Positions 27,263 to 37,000 of a stretch of DNA of 47,027 nucleotides are shown piece after piece (position 1 is the stretch's first letter; the number at the start of each line of letters is the position of its first letter). Position numbers and translations under genes: made by a program. The stretch is from NCBI GenBank assembly GCA_025360525.1, contig JANYCA010000057.1, positions 1 to 47,027 on the forward strand, read 5' to 3'. Under the pieces are notes generated by a model, which had not been told where the DNA came from, made no database searches, and saw nothing but the letters and a program-made list of their open reading frames with translations. This stretch comes from Chitinophagaceae bacterium (GTDB lineage Bacteria > Bacteroidota > Bacteroidia > Chitinophagales > Chitinophagaceae).

Positions 27263-28303
27263 CTATAATGTTTCCTCCATTACCGGCAACTCCCTTGTTT
27301 TAAATTTACTTACTTCATCTGCAATATGTTTGATATGATCTGGCGTGGTGCCGCAGCAACCGCCTACGATATTAAGCCAGCCATTAGCTGCCCACTCTTC
27401 AATAATGTGTGCCGTTTCGTGTGGTTGTTCATCGTATTCGCCAAACGCATTGGGCAGGCCTGCATTGGGATATGCTGATACATAACAGCCTGCTATCTGC
27501 GATAATTCTTCCACATGACTCCTCATTTCTTTGGCACCTAAGGCACAGTTTAATCCCACACTTAATGGATTGGCATGCATTACAGAAGTATAAAAAGCTT
27601 CCAGTGTTTGTCCGCTTAATGTGCGGCCACTTGCATCTGTGATGGTGCCGCTGATCATGATGGGTAATGCCCCCCTGCCCCCCAAAGGGAGGTTCTTGGA
27701 AGCTTCATTTCGAAAGTATGTTTGAATGGCATAGATAGCTGCTTTTGCATTGAGGGTATCAAAGATTGTTTCTATTAACAGCACATCTACGCCACCATCT
27801 ACCAGGCCTTTTATTTGTTCGGTGTAAGCGGCTGCAACCTCATCGAATGTTACTGCCCGGTAGCCGGGGTTATTTACATCGGGCGAAAGGCTGAGTGTTT
27901 TATTTAGTGGACCGATGGCGCCTGCAACAAACCTTGGCTTGTCCGGATTTTTTGCAGTGTATTCGTCTGCGGCTGCCCTGGCACATTGGGCAGATGCAAC
28001 ATTTAATTCGTAGGCCAGCGATTGCATGTCGTAATCGGCCTGTGCAATTACGGTGCTGCTGAAAGTGTTGGTTTCAATAATATCGGCACCGGCTTCTAAA
28101 TATTGTTTATGAATGGCGGTGATGATATCGGGCCGGGTAATGCTGAGCAAATCATTGTTGCCTTTTACATCGGTGTGCCAGTCTTTAAATCTTTCGCCGC
28201 GGTAATCTTCCTCTTCTAACTTATGCTGTTGTATCATGGTGCCCATGGCGCCGTCTATAATGAGGATGCGTTCTTTTAAAACGTCTTGAATAGTTTTTTT
28301 CAT
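27263..28303 (-). CDS. metH: Methionine synthase homocysteine-binding part
   Basis: From ATG 28303 the product is 346 residues; a frame extending to 28426 adds a non-conserved hydrophobic stretch. The homocysteine methyltransferase barrel is clear: [34 protein letters not shown] (zinc Cys) and [13 protein letters not shown] (two zinc Cys). It transfers methyl from B12 to homocysteine and must act together with the large gene downstream; a split metH is known in this group. An in-frame insert of about ten residues (around [16 protein letters not shown]) lies in a loop before [10 protein letters not shown] and matches a mobile repeat end. Confidence 0.93.
   Translation of the reverse strand: MKKTIQDVLKERILIIDGAMGTMIQQHKLEEEDYRGERFKDWHTDVKGNNDLLSITRPDIITAIHKQYLEAGADIIETNTFSSTVIAQADYDMQSLAYELNVASAQCARAAADEYTAKNPDKPRFVAGAIGPLNKTLSLSPDVNNPGYRAVTFDEVAAAYTEQIKGLVDGGVDVLLIETIFDTLNAKAAIYAIQTYFRNEASKNLPLGGRGALPIMISGTITDASGRTLSGQTLEAFYTSVMHANPLSVGLNCALGAKEMRSHVEELSQIAGCYVSAYPNAGLPNAFGEYDEQPHETAHIIEEWAANGWLNIVGGCCGTTPDHIKHIADEVSKFKTRELPVMEETL
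27668..27700. repeat. Short repeat insert in the small metH gene, matching the DUF559 element end
   Basis: TGCCCCCCTGCCCCCCAAAG followed by GGAGGTTCTTGGA aligns with 24047-24077 (TGCCCCCTGTCCCCCAAAGG then GGAAACTTGGA). It encodes extra residues NLPLGGRGA in a loop where related enzymes are shorter. I read it as a solo end or remnant of the same element family. Confidence 0.6.
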
Positions 28304-28627
28304 GCGCTTGAAATATTGCTGTTTACCGGGTTGTGCTGTTGCTTGCAGGTATGCCGTACAAGTGAGTGACACAACGATGATGACCAAATGATAAAATGTT
28401 TGTGCCCAAAAAAAACGGGCACACAACCAATGAATTTGTAAACGACAACTAATCTGGAGAAAAAATGCAGAGTGGCTTCGTTTATTAGTTCAATTGTAAA
28501 AAGTTTACAGGCTGAACAATAAACAAATCTGCCTGAAAACAGGTGTAAAAATACAGCAACATTGTTGAAACGCAAAATGCAGCAAGATCGGATTGCTGCA
28601 TTGTAGAGCGGATTAAGAAACTTTAAA
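28304..28627. other. Leader region of the metH unit
   Basis: It holds the 24-bp repeat copy at 28356-28379 and a hairpin at 28401-28423 (TGTGCCC/GGGCACA around an A-rich loop). I looked for cobalamin and S-adenosylmethionine riboswitch cores and recognised none. The promoter is not obvious. Confidence 0.45.
28356..28379. repeat. 24-bp dispersed repeat, copy 2
   Basis: Identical over 24 nt to 3217-3240. It lies 53 bp upstream of the metH start codon. The region between it and the hairpin at 28401 may be part of the same repeat unit. Confidence 0.7.
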
Positions 28628-29554
28628 CTATGATTTTTTTTTACCGATGTTAAAAACTCTTGAAATATTGAAGCCAAAAAGAATATCGCCTTTTTGCCAT
28701 TTACCGGTTGTTTCGCTGATGAAATTCTTTTCCGTCATGGCTCTTGTGTTGGTAAAATGTAACTGAAAAACATGGCCGCCGGTTTCGATATCGAAGCCAA
28801 CGGATAAGGAATTGGTGGTACCCTTAATTTTATATCCGGGGAGCATATAATAATACTCGAGGTTAAAACTGGTTCGTTTGGTAAGCTTTTGCCGGCCGCC
28901 GATGCCGATTGCCAGCAAATCGTTTGGCTCAGCAATTAAGGGGGAGAGATTGCGGTGTATAAAGGTGGGCATTATTTGCAGAGAAAGGGCCTCTGAAAAT
29001 TTTCTGGCGATAATAAGCTGGTGTGTATAGGATACCCGGGAACTGAATGGGTATTTGTTGATCGAATCGCCCCAATCGAGTGTTCTTATTGCGATTGTAG
29101 GTACATAGCTAATAGAGACCGGCATCTTTTTTTTGCCGCTTGACTGCCGCAATATTTTTACTTTAAAAAATGCATCAAAGGTTTTTTGGTAGGTGCTACG
29201 GCCAATGCCCACCATCAAGTTATTGGTAATTCCAAAATCGAGGCCCATACGCATGGTGGCATTATCTAACCCAAATAACTGGTAAGCGCCGTTATTAAGT
29301 GTGCCAAAACGGTGAGAAATTTTTACATCCAATACTGCTTTGCCAAGCGTTTCTATGGTATGGCCATTTATTAAACGGCTTGTCTTAAAAGTTGCTGCAG
29401 CATATTCGGTTGTACTATTGGTTGTTTCTATTTCCAGCCTGTCCATCAGGTCGGTAGTATCCGTTGTATTTTGCGCCTTTACACACTGGTTAAGGCTTGC
29501 AAATACACAGCAAAACAGTATTAATTTTTTTTGTAGCATATGGGAAATACTCAT
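28628..29554 (-). CDS. DUF5777 family beta-barrel protein
   Basis: The 308-residue product has a signal peptide (ILFCCVFASLNQCVKAQ; a start at the Met six codons in would fit the signal better) and alternating strands throughout, with LDVKISHRFGTLNNGAYQLFGLDNATMRMGLDFGI and a final FGFNISRVF typical of DUF5777 outer-membrane barrels. It is the last gene of a four-gene group with YceI, a cytochrome-like lipoprotein and an OB-fold protein. The role is unknown. Confidence 0.8.
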   Translation of the reverse strand: MSISHMLQKKLILFCCVFASLNQCVKAQNTTDTTDLMDRLEIETTNSTTEYAAATFKTSRLINGHTIETLGKAVLDVKISHRFGTLNNGAYQLFGLDNATMRMGLDFGITNNLMVGIGRSTYQKTFDAFFKVKILRQSSGKKKMPVSISYVPTIAIRTLDWGDSINKYPFSSRVSYTHQLIIARKFSEALSLQIMPTFIHRNLSPLIAEPNDLLAIGIGGRQKLTKRTSFNLEYYYMLPGYKIKGTTNSLSVGFDIETGGHVFQLHFTNTRAMTEKNFISETTGKWQKGDILFGFNISRVFNIGKKKS

Positions 29555-29569
29555 TTGTAATAAAAGATT

Positions 29570-30118
29570 TTACATTTTTTGATCGTACAGGCAGTTTACT
29601 TTTATTTCAATGGTTTTAGAAATTTTAGTTTCTACTATTGCTGGTATCACTATCTTATAATCTGCCAATGCAACACTAAACACAGATGATCCGGTGATAG
29701 CTCCTTCTTTAATGGTGATTGAGCCTTTGCTGGATATTTTGTTGGTAATACCATGCATGGTTAAATCGCCACTTACCAGTATAGGATAAACCCCGTCTTT
29801 TAAAAAATTAATCTTGTTGATATCGGCAATGGTTCCTTTAAAAGTGGCCTTTGGATATTGATCACTTTCCAGGTAATTCTCATTAAAGTGTTCTTCCATT
29901 AATGCCTTTTTAAAGTGAAAGCCTTTAATAAATAAAGAGAATTGCAACTCGCCGGTTGTAGCATTAAGCACACTCATTACCTGGTTATTATCTGCCTGAA
30001 TATTTTCAACATAGGTTGTGGAAAAAAAAGAGATGCTACCGTTTTTTGTATAAAACTTTTGCGCAAATACAATGTTGCAGCAATTAAGGAGTGTGATTGA
30101 AAAGAGCAGTTTTTTCAT
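29570..30118 (-). CDS. YceI family protein
   Basis: The 182-residue product has a signal peptide (LLFSITLLNCCNIVFAQ) and the YceI lipocalin-like fold: FYTKNGSISFFSTTYVENIQ, LFIKGFHFKKALMEEHFNENY, YPKATFKG, GDLTMHGITNKIS. YceI proteins bind isoprenoid-type lipids in the periplasm. It precedes the DUF5777 gene by 15 bp. Confidence 0.9.
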   Translation of the reverse strand: MKKLLFSITLLNCCNIVFAQKFYTKNGSISFFSTTYVENIQADNNQVMSVLNATTGELQFSLFIKGFHFKKALMEEHFNENYLESDQYPKATFKGTIADINKINFLKDGVYPILVSGDLTMHGITNKISSKGSITIKEGAITGSSVFSVALADYKIVIPAIVETKISKTIEIKVNCLYDQKM

Positions 30119-30139
30119 TGCTTATGGTTCAAATATTTT

Positions 30140-30520
30140 TTAATTGTCCAGGGCACCATTATCGATCCAGCATTTTAGTAAAGCGATTTCAGCAGGTGGC
30201 AAAGGACCGGTTGCAGGCATTGATTTTTCAACAACAGCCCGTTCATAAATCCTGTCTTTTGCTGCGTTGATTTCGGCATAATTCTGTAATACAACTCCCC
30301 CGGAAGCATCTGTATTATGGCAGCCCGGTATGGCACATTTGCTGGTAATAAGGGGCAATATATCTGCACGAAATTTTGCAGGTGAAGTAGCACAATTTAC
30401 CGGACCGCTAATGGGAGGATTCAGTAGTTCGGCTTTATCATATCGGCAGCCTCCAATAACTAAAATTGATATCATAAAAAAAGTTGCTGTTACAAAGATT
30501 TTTATTATTTGGTATCGCAT
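30140..30520 (-). CDS. Cytochrome c-like lipoprotein with CX4CH motif
   Basis: From ATG 30520 the product is 126 residues. A lipobox (IGGC) is followed by ITSKCAIPGCHNTDASGGV, in which the heme-type motif has four residues between the cysteines (CAIPGCH) instead of two, as in planctomycete-type cytochrome C-like domains. The ending MPATGPLPPAEIALLKCWIDNGA matches that family. Heme attachment is plausible but unproven. The frame extended to 30526 would start with TTG. Confidence 0.75.
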   Translation of the reverse strand: MRYQIIKIFVTATFFMISILVIGGCRYDKAELLNPPISGPVNCATSPAKFRADILPLITSKCAIPGCHNTDASGGVVLQNYAEINAAKDRIYERAVVEKSMPATGPLPPAEIALLKCWIDNGALDN

Positions 30521-30590
30521 AAACAATTTTGTTTTTAATAGAATGATTGTCTTTACCCGGTTGTATAATTGTAGCGGAGTCAGTTGCCTG

Positions 30591-31025
30591 CTATTGATCC
30601 AGGTAACATCTTACCAAATAAACATCTCCTTTAATACCAAGGTCTGCATCTCCCTGGCCAATTCCATTGCAAATACCTTTGATGTTTATAAGCTGGCCGG
30701 GTTGTATGTTTTTTGAATCCTGCTCTAGTGTGCAATTAATATAAGCTCCATTTGTATTGGTTGAAATAAGCACTACAGTTTGGTTTTGCTGGTTTTTTGA
30801 AACACGGTTTACTGTGCCGGATACTTCAATTACCTGTTGAGTAAATTTTTTATTTGCAGCAATAGAATCGGACTTAAAAACTTTATATAATGAAACTGCA
30901 TTGGTTTTTACAGCTGCAGCATTTGCTACATTCTGATGAGGTTTGTTCCATAAATAAAATGCTGCAGCTACTCCAATTAAGATGAGTAAACAAAATGTGA
31001 TCATTATTTTTTTAGCTGTACCCAT
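30591..31025 (-). CDS. OB-fold tRNA_anti-like membrane-anchored protein
   Basis: The 144-residue product has an N-terminal membrane helix (KIMITFCLLILIGVAAAFYLW) and an OB-fold (QVIEVSGTVNRVSKNQQNQT, INIKGICNGIGQGDADLGI) of the tRNA_anti-like group. Ligand unknown. It heads the group running to the DUF5777 gene (gaps 70, 21 and 15 bp). Confidence 0.72.
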   Translation of the reverse strand: MGTAKKIMITFCLLILIGVAAAFYLWNKPHQNVANAAAVKTNAVSLYKVFKSDSIAANKKFTQQVIEVSGTVNRVSKNQQNQTVVLISTNTNGAYINCTLEQDSKNIQPGQLINIKGICNGIGQGDADLGIKGDVYLVRCYLDQ

Positions 31026-31253
31026 TGTTTTTTTGATGAACTTACAAAATAATATTACCTCAGCATACAGGTTTTTATGTTTAAACTAAATCACCATGAA
31101 ATTTTTTCTGTCTTTAACCAAATTTTTACAACGTGTCGGGTAACTCGGCATTGATTAGCTTGATATCGTATTATAATTGAAAAAGGTTGCGCTGCATCAA
31201 TCAAAAAAGAGAAGATCTTTTTTTGTGTGCAAAATTGCAGCGTGCAGGCAGCG

Positions 31254-31877
31254 TCAGTTATTCGGGGTTATATAGTTTTCAACAGGAATGCGGTTGCTGA
31301 TACTTTTTGCCAATGTCATTTCATCGGCATACTCCAACTCTCCGCCAAAGGCAATGCCACGGGCAATGGTGGTTATTTTTACCGGAACTCCTTTTAGCTT
31401 TTTGTTGATGTAATAGATGGTGGTATCGCCTTGTACATTGGCATTGAGGGCGAAAATAATTTCAGTAATACTTTCTTTTTCTACCCGGCTTACCAGCGAA
31501 TTTATGGTTAACTGCTCTGGCCCCACGCCATCAAGCGGCGAAATGATGCCGCCCAAAATATGGTACAATCCATTGAATTGCTGGGTGCTTTCAATAGCAA
31601 TTACATCCCGGATATTTTCAACCACACAAAGCAGCTCCTGCTTGCGGGAGTAATTGCTGCAGATATTGCAGATGGCAGTATCGGATATATTGTGGCAGCG
31701 GTTACAGAATTTGATTGCTTCCCTCATATGTGAAATAGCGCTGCTGAATTGCCTAACAGCAATTTCATCCTGCTTAATTAGATGGAGCACCAGCCGCAGG
31801 GCTGTCTTTTTGCCGATCCCAGGTAGCTTAGCAAATTCGTTGACCGCATTTTCTAAAAGAGAAGAAGAAAAAATCAT
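31254..31877 (-). CDS. recR: Recombination protein RecR
   Basis: The 207-residue product is normal length for RecR. In order: HhH region ([19 protein letters not shown]), zinc finger [16 protein letters not shown], Toprim domain ([14 protein letters not shown]) and the C-terminal walker-like [14 protein letters not shown]. It acts with RecO and RecF in loading RecA at gaps. Monocistronic by position. Confidence 0.95.
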   Translation of the reverse strand: MIFSSSLLENAVNEFAKLPGIGKKTALRLVLHLIKQDEIAVRQFSSAISHMREAIKFCNRCHNISDTAICNICSNYSRKQELLCVVENIRDVIAIESTQQFNGLYHILGGIISPLDGVGPEQLTINSLVSRVEKESITEIIFALNANVQGDTTIYYINKKLKGVPVKITTIARGIAFGGELEYADEMTLAKSISNRIPVENYITPNN

Positions 31878-31994
31878 GAGGCAAAGATAGAGTGGTGGGT
31901 TGATAAGTGATTAGATGTTGGCTGAACTAGTTAAGAGGTTGACAAACTGATATCGGGAAAAGTTCAACGCCACCGCAAGAATGCGGCTTAAATT

Positions 31995-32147
31995 TTAAAC
32001 CACATTAAACCATTTTAAAGAATATTCAACTACTTTAAACCGGACTCATCTAAATGCTGTTTATATTTTCAACCATTTTCAACCCTCTTCAACCACGTTC
32101 AACCATGTTCAACAACATTAAACCATATTCAACAAGTTTCAACCAAC
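31995..32147. repeat. Degenerate 10-bp tandem array (TTCAACCnnn)
   Basis: Units of ten bases share TT(C/A)AACC. Five units run from 31995 to 32044 and eight from 32068 to 32147, with a 23-bp interruption that keeps no clear motif. The three positions after AACC vary. Spacing equals about one helical turn. The array begins directly after the stop codon of the Ig-like gene and ends before recR's upstream region. Confidence 0.75.
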
Positions 32148-32152
32148 CCCAT

Positions 32153-33553
32153 CTACAATTTAACTTCCCTCTCATTATCCCAATTTGCTTTTATGGTAAG
32201 TTTTTTATCTAAAGTAATACCTTTTTCCGGCTGTATTTTTTTCTTGTAGTTGCCCGGATCCCACTTGCCATTGTTGTTGTCGTCGTACAAAATACGTAGT
32301 TCATATTCGCCGGGTTCCATCAGCTTATCACTCCAGTTGGGGCTGTTAATGGCAACCGATTTTACCAGCACATCTCCTTTTAAAAACAGCAGTACCGGAT
32401 GTTTTTCTTTTACAAGATTTGAAAACCGGATAGAGATATTTCCATAGTCTTCCGGCTTTTTAGTTGTAAACTTTAGCGTATCTGCCTTTAGTAATTGTGT
32501 ACCTAGCGTATCTGTCACCAGCTCTTTGTTAATGATCAGGAAATACTTGGTTTCTGCAGGCCATTTTGCGTGGATGTTGATAATTTTTTTTGTGCTATCG
32601 AGGTTAAATGAAACGCCCGGTATTGCATTAAAAAGTGTATCGGTTAATTTGATTTTTGTACTATCCCATGTTTTAATTTTCCGGTTAAATGTAATTGCCA
32701 GGTCGTGGTTTAAATCCTGTTGCAGGGTGGTTAGCGAAGTGGTATATTTTAGTCTTTTATCAGCTGCCGTTTTTCCGGGAGCATCCTTGCTGGCCGTTGA
32801 TTTTTTTGGGTCTTTTTCTTCAGCGTAAGTATAAAGTGTAACTGACTTTGTACTGTCTGGCAGTACAATAATACCGTCAATAAAACCAAACTCTTCAATG
32901 GCAGAATTGTAGGTTTTACCACCATCGCCATCTTTTAGTGCATACACTTTGTAGCTCCCTGCAGATAAATTGGTGAAGGTAAAATTTCCCTGTCCGTCTG
33001 GTTTGGCAAGATAATCTGGCTTTCTTGTTTTTACGGCAGAGTCGTGTGCATTTCGGTATAGGATTGCCGAAATTGTACTATCTACTTTTCCGGTTTCGGC
33101 TACAATAATTTTTCCGCTTAGGGTTAACGAATCAACCGTATTGCCGGTTGAAAATACGTAGGTGAAATTTTTAAATGGATTGCCTTCGTTGTTGTCCCGG
33201 ATGGCATTGCCAAAGTTGATGGCATAGGTGGTATTTTCTTTAAGTGTATCTTTTAATTTGATGGTTACTGTTTTTAATTTAAAAGAAATGGTTGGACTGG
33301 TTTTGGGAAATGGAGAAACCAATACATTGGTTTGTACATCCTGTACATCTACATATTCATCAAAAGTGAGCACAATTTTATTGCCTTTAAAATTGGTGCT
33401 TTTTAAATTGGGTTGGGCGCTAACCAGTTTGGGAGCAATGGTGTCTTTTGGCCCGCCAGTAGGTGTGCCAACCTGTGCACAGCCGGTAATAATAATGGAT
33501 ATAAAACAGCTTACTGATAGAATGCCCAGTAAAAACAATATCGAACGCTTCAT
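32153..33553 (-). CDS. Ig-like domain lipoprotein
   Basis: The 466-residue product has a signal with lipobox ITGC, then the frequently seen GTPTGGPKDTIAPKLV segment, a Big_5-type Ig-like domain (VLTFDEYVDVQDV...LKENTTYAINFGNAIRDNNEGN), a carboxypeptidase-like region (FTFTNLSAGSYKVYALKDGD) and a C-terminal beta domain with LRILYDDNNNGKWDPGNY. It should be surface or periplasmic; function unknown. Start ATG 33553. Confidence 0.82.
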   Translation of the reverse strand: MKRSILFLLGILSVSCFISIIITGCAQVGTPTGGPKDTIAPKLVSAQPNLKSTNFKGNKIVLTFDEYVDVQDVQTNVLVSPFPKTSPTISFKLKTVTIKLKDTLKENTTYAINFGNAIRDNNEGNPFKNFTYVFSTGNTVDSLTLSGKIIVAETGKVDSTISAILYRNAHDSAVKTRKPDYLAKPDGQGNFTFTNLSAGSYKVYALKDGDGGKTYNSAIEEFGFIDGIIVLPDSTKSVTLYTYAEEKDPKKSTASKDAPGKTAADKRLKYTTSLTTLQQDLNHDLAITFNRKIKTWDSTKIKLTDTLFNAIPGVSFNLDSTKKIINIHAKWPAETKYFLIINKELVTDTLGTQLLKADTLKFTTKKPEDYGNISIRFSNLVKEKHPVLLFLKGDVLVKSVAINSPNWSDKLMEPGEYELRILYDDNNNGKWDPGNYKKKIQPEKGITLDKKLTIKANWDNEREVKL

Positions 33554-34087
33554 TCAAAATAATTAAGGTGCAAACTTAGTTGCTTTATGTATTTGTTGTT
33601 AGGTAGGTTTGGTAAAGTTGTTTTAAAAAGAACCGTAGCCCTTCTCTAAGGCAGCGGAAAGTTTGATCCCGTTAATGTCGTGCTCTTTTATTTTCTGCCG
33701 ATTTATATTTTTAGGATCAACTATTCAGTTCGCAAATTGAGTCTGCTTATTAGCTTGTCTCCATTTTCTTTTTTGCCTTAATGCAAAAAAGAAACAAAAA
33801 AAATCAAGCCCGCCCGGCTGACGCCAGTCGGACGGGGCTTCATAAAAAAGGCTAAAAATTTAAATGTTTGTCTAAAATGAAATTAGCTCAAGCTGCAGCC
33901 TATTTCCGAACAGGTGTGCAACTTACCGGTTAAAAGCAAATCCAGTCATTGGTAACAGCAATTTCATTTTTTAACGACAATCATTCAAATTTTCTTAACG
34001 CCTTTTTTATGAGGCCGTTCCACAACAGGCGAACTATGCCCGAAAATTGGTGGCACAATTGTGATACTATTTCCTATTAAAATTTCA
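33554..34087. other. 534-bp intergenic region with a GC-rich palindromic repeat
   Basis: No gene is seen. The centre holds the inverted repeat at 33806-33840, bordered on the left by an A-rich tract with TTTTTTGCCTTAATGCAAAA (partial inverted repeat TTTTTTGC/GCAAAAAA). This combination occurs, in my recollection, as an interspersed repeat in related genomes. Confidence 0.5.
33806..33840. repeat. GC-rich imperfect palindrome
   Basis: AAGCCCGCCCGGCTG (33806-33820) pairs with CAGTCGGACGGGGCTT (33825-33840) allowing G-U pairs and one bulge, with a 4-nt loop. It is far richer in GC than its surroundings, indicating insertion of a REP-like element. Confidence 0.6.
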
Positions 34088-37000
34088 TCATTCCTCCTCT
34101 TCCTCCAATAGATGCAGCGCCACTGCCAGTTGGTTATCTTTCACAAAATTGCACCAATTGCAATCTTTTTTACCACAGCCTGTATAAAAATCACGAGCCT
34201 GAATTTTATCCCAGGTGGTTTGTATCTGCTGCTTTACTGTTTCAATATCCAAGGGAGTGATGATGATTTTTTCTTTACGGTACTGTTTGTTTTTATCGGG
34301 CTCCACATAATCAAATTCGGTGCTGATTACATTCCAGTTTTTTTGCTCATAATTATCTACCAGAATTTTATAAAACACGGCCTGCCGCCAGTAGCCGCCA
34401 CCCTGTGGATCTTTATCGTTGGGGGCTTTCATTTTAATAATGGCTTTATCAATATCACCACTCTTATAATCAACCACATTTACATTGTTCCCATCAAACT
34501 CCAGTTTATCCAGCTTGCCTTTTAAGGGTACTTGGCCCAACATTACGCCACGGATATTTCTTTCTACAGCAACCACTTTATTCCAGCTGTTTACGTATTT
34601 GCTATAGTAAGCGGTTAGCACAGTTTGGCCATATTCCAATCGTCTTTCATAAGCTTCTTTGGTAAAATTTTCCCGGTGCCGTTGTATGTACCAGTTAAAG
34701 TCGTTTATTACTTCTTCAACGGGAGCAAAATCTTCCTGTTTCTCATCCTGCATATTGCGGAATAACTTTTCCAAAGCATAGTGAATGGCACTGCCGAATT
34801 CCGTGGCTTCGCTTTTGCCGGTGGGGATGCGGATTAAATTTTTGTAATAAAATCCCAGTGGACAATCCAGGTAATTATTCAACGCTGTAACATTCATTAC
34901 AAATTTGCTGAGAATGCTATCTACAAAATCAGCTTCTGCAGATGCTATCTCCGGCGCAGCTGCAGTATATTGGAGTATTTCGTATTCCATTAAATCTTCT
35001 ATAGGCAGGGCAACTGATTGAATTTCGATTGGATGCTCCTGTAAAATTTCTGCAATAAACATAGATGGTTCAAGCTCCTTTGCATCATCTTTAAATTTTG
35101 CAAAAGAGATGTGTAAATATTTTTCTGCCCTTGTGATGGCTACGTAAAATAACCGGCGTAGCTCCTCCAAATCCGAAGATGCAGGGTGTGAAGAAAACAT
35201 GGTATCCGGTAATTTATAACCACCCGGGGGCTTGCGTTTTTTCTCCCACGAAGATGCATTTACTCCTGCAAAAAATACGAACTCAAACTCAAGACCCTTG
35301 CTGCCATGTGCCGTTAAAAGATTTACGCCTTTTTCGTTTCCGGCAATTTGTACCATCGGGAGCTGGAGCCCTTCATTTTGCATTACATCAATGATCTCTA
35401 TAAAATCTTTCAGCTCCATGTATGGGTTGCGGACGGTTTCTGTCTTGATAAAATCGAATAGTGCGGTTAACAATTGCAACAGCTCAATTTTTTTATCGCT
35501 GCCCATAATGTATGGTAATACAGCGGCTTCCTGAATTACCTGGCTAAACAATTGTTGTAGCGTTACATTGCTTACTGCGGCAATTAATTGTTCAAGCGTG
35601 GCACTCATTTTTTTGAGGCTTTTATGCAGGCCGGTATCAAATAAAGTTTTGGGAGCTGTGTTGGCTTTTTCGCATAGTAATTTCCTGATAGCGGTTCCTG
35701 GGTCTTTGTATTTCGCCTGGTTGGCTTCTACCGTAATTTTTGCAATTTCAATCGGCGGAATACTATAGAAATCGTAGTGTAAAATTTCAAATAAAATTTC
35801 ATCCCCTCCATACGGCGTATCATGTTCCAAATGCAGGTAGCGCATCAACTGAATTAATTTTTTTACAAAGGCATCTTCCAAAATATTAATGTTACGCTTG
35901 CTGTAAAAAGGAATATTCTTTAGCCGGAAATACCGGGCTAATTCACTCCCGTATTTATTTTCCTTATAGATGACTGCAATTTTCCCGGGAGCTATATCAG
36001 CTGCGACAAGTGTAGCAACCTTGTTGCAGATGCCTGCCATTTCATCTTTTGCAGAAATATACTCGGTGATAGTTGGCGGAATGTGGAGATGCTTTTTTTC
36101 TACACCGGCGGCAATTAATTCTTTTGTAAGACCGGGAATTTTTTTCACCAGCCTTTCGTTGTTATTGTTTATGAGTGTTTTCGCAATATCTAAAATAGGT
36201 TGTGTGCTTCGGTAGTTCTCTGTAAGTACCACAGTAATTAAATCCTGGCTATAAGCAGTTGCAAACTCCAGCATGTTCTCTACATTAGCGCCTTGAAAGC
36301 GGTAGATACTCTGGTCGTCATCGCCCACTACAAAAACATTGGGTTTGTCCCAATAGCTAATTAATAATTCAACAATTTTATTTTGTGTACCACTGGTATC
36401 CTGGTATTCATCAACCAATATGTATTGAAATTTTTCGTAGTAATAAGCTAGTATTTCGGGTTGTTCTTCAAATACCTTTATCACCCAGTTAATCATGTCA
36501 TCAAAATCGTAGCGGCTTTTGCTACGCATCAGTTGCTGGTAATTGTCAAATTCATTTACTGCCGCTCTTAATTTTTCTGTCTTCTCTGTTTCTTCAGCAA
36601 TTTTATCGGTACGTATATCTCCCTTTTTAAATTCTTTTGTTGCTCTTTTGGTAATGTATGCTTCTCTTGCAGGCAAATCAGCAATGTATTCATCAATCTT
36701 TTCATTGATGAAGGAAGGCGCCCAGCCTTCTTTTTTCATGGTAGAGAAAAGATTTTTTAAGTTGTTGATTTCAAAATAAACATCGCCCCTGTATCTTTTT
36801 AGCGGATGGTTTTTAGGAAACAGATCAATGAGAATTTTAAACAGCTGGATGTTTTCCAACTCAGAAATTGGGTCGAGTGCCGTCTTTTCGAACAGCGATA
36901 AATTATCCTGAATTACATCATTACAAAAAGCATGAAAAGTGTAGATATTTACTTTGTATGCATCGGCACCAATAAATTGTTGCAACCGCTTACGCATGGC

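Noticed and set aside
26752..27263. metH broken by the GxxExxY cassette
   Set aside because: Both metH genes have complete domains with their own start and stop, and a split metH is usual in related bacteria; the cassette lies between, not within.
28304..28426. N-terminal extension of the small metH gene
   Set aside because: The added 41 residues are absent from the methyltransferase family and cover the repeat and leader; the ATG at 28303 precedes the conserved domain properly.
28304..28627. Cobalamin or S-adenosylmethionine riboswitch before metH
   Set aside because: No recognisable core motif was found on the minus strand; only a simple hairpin and a dispersed repeat.
31995..32147. CRISPR array
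   Set aside because: Units are only 10 bp with 3-bp variable parts; there are no spacers of normal length and no cas genes.
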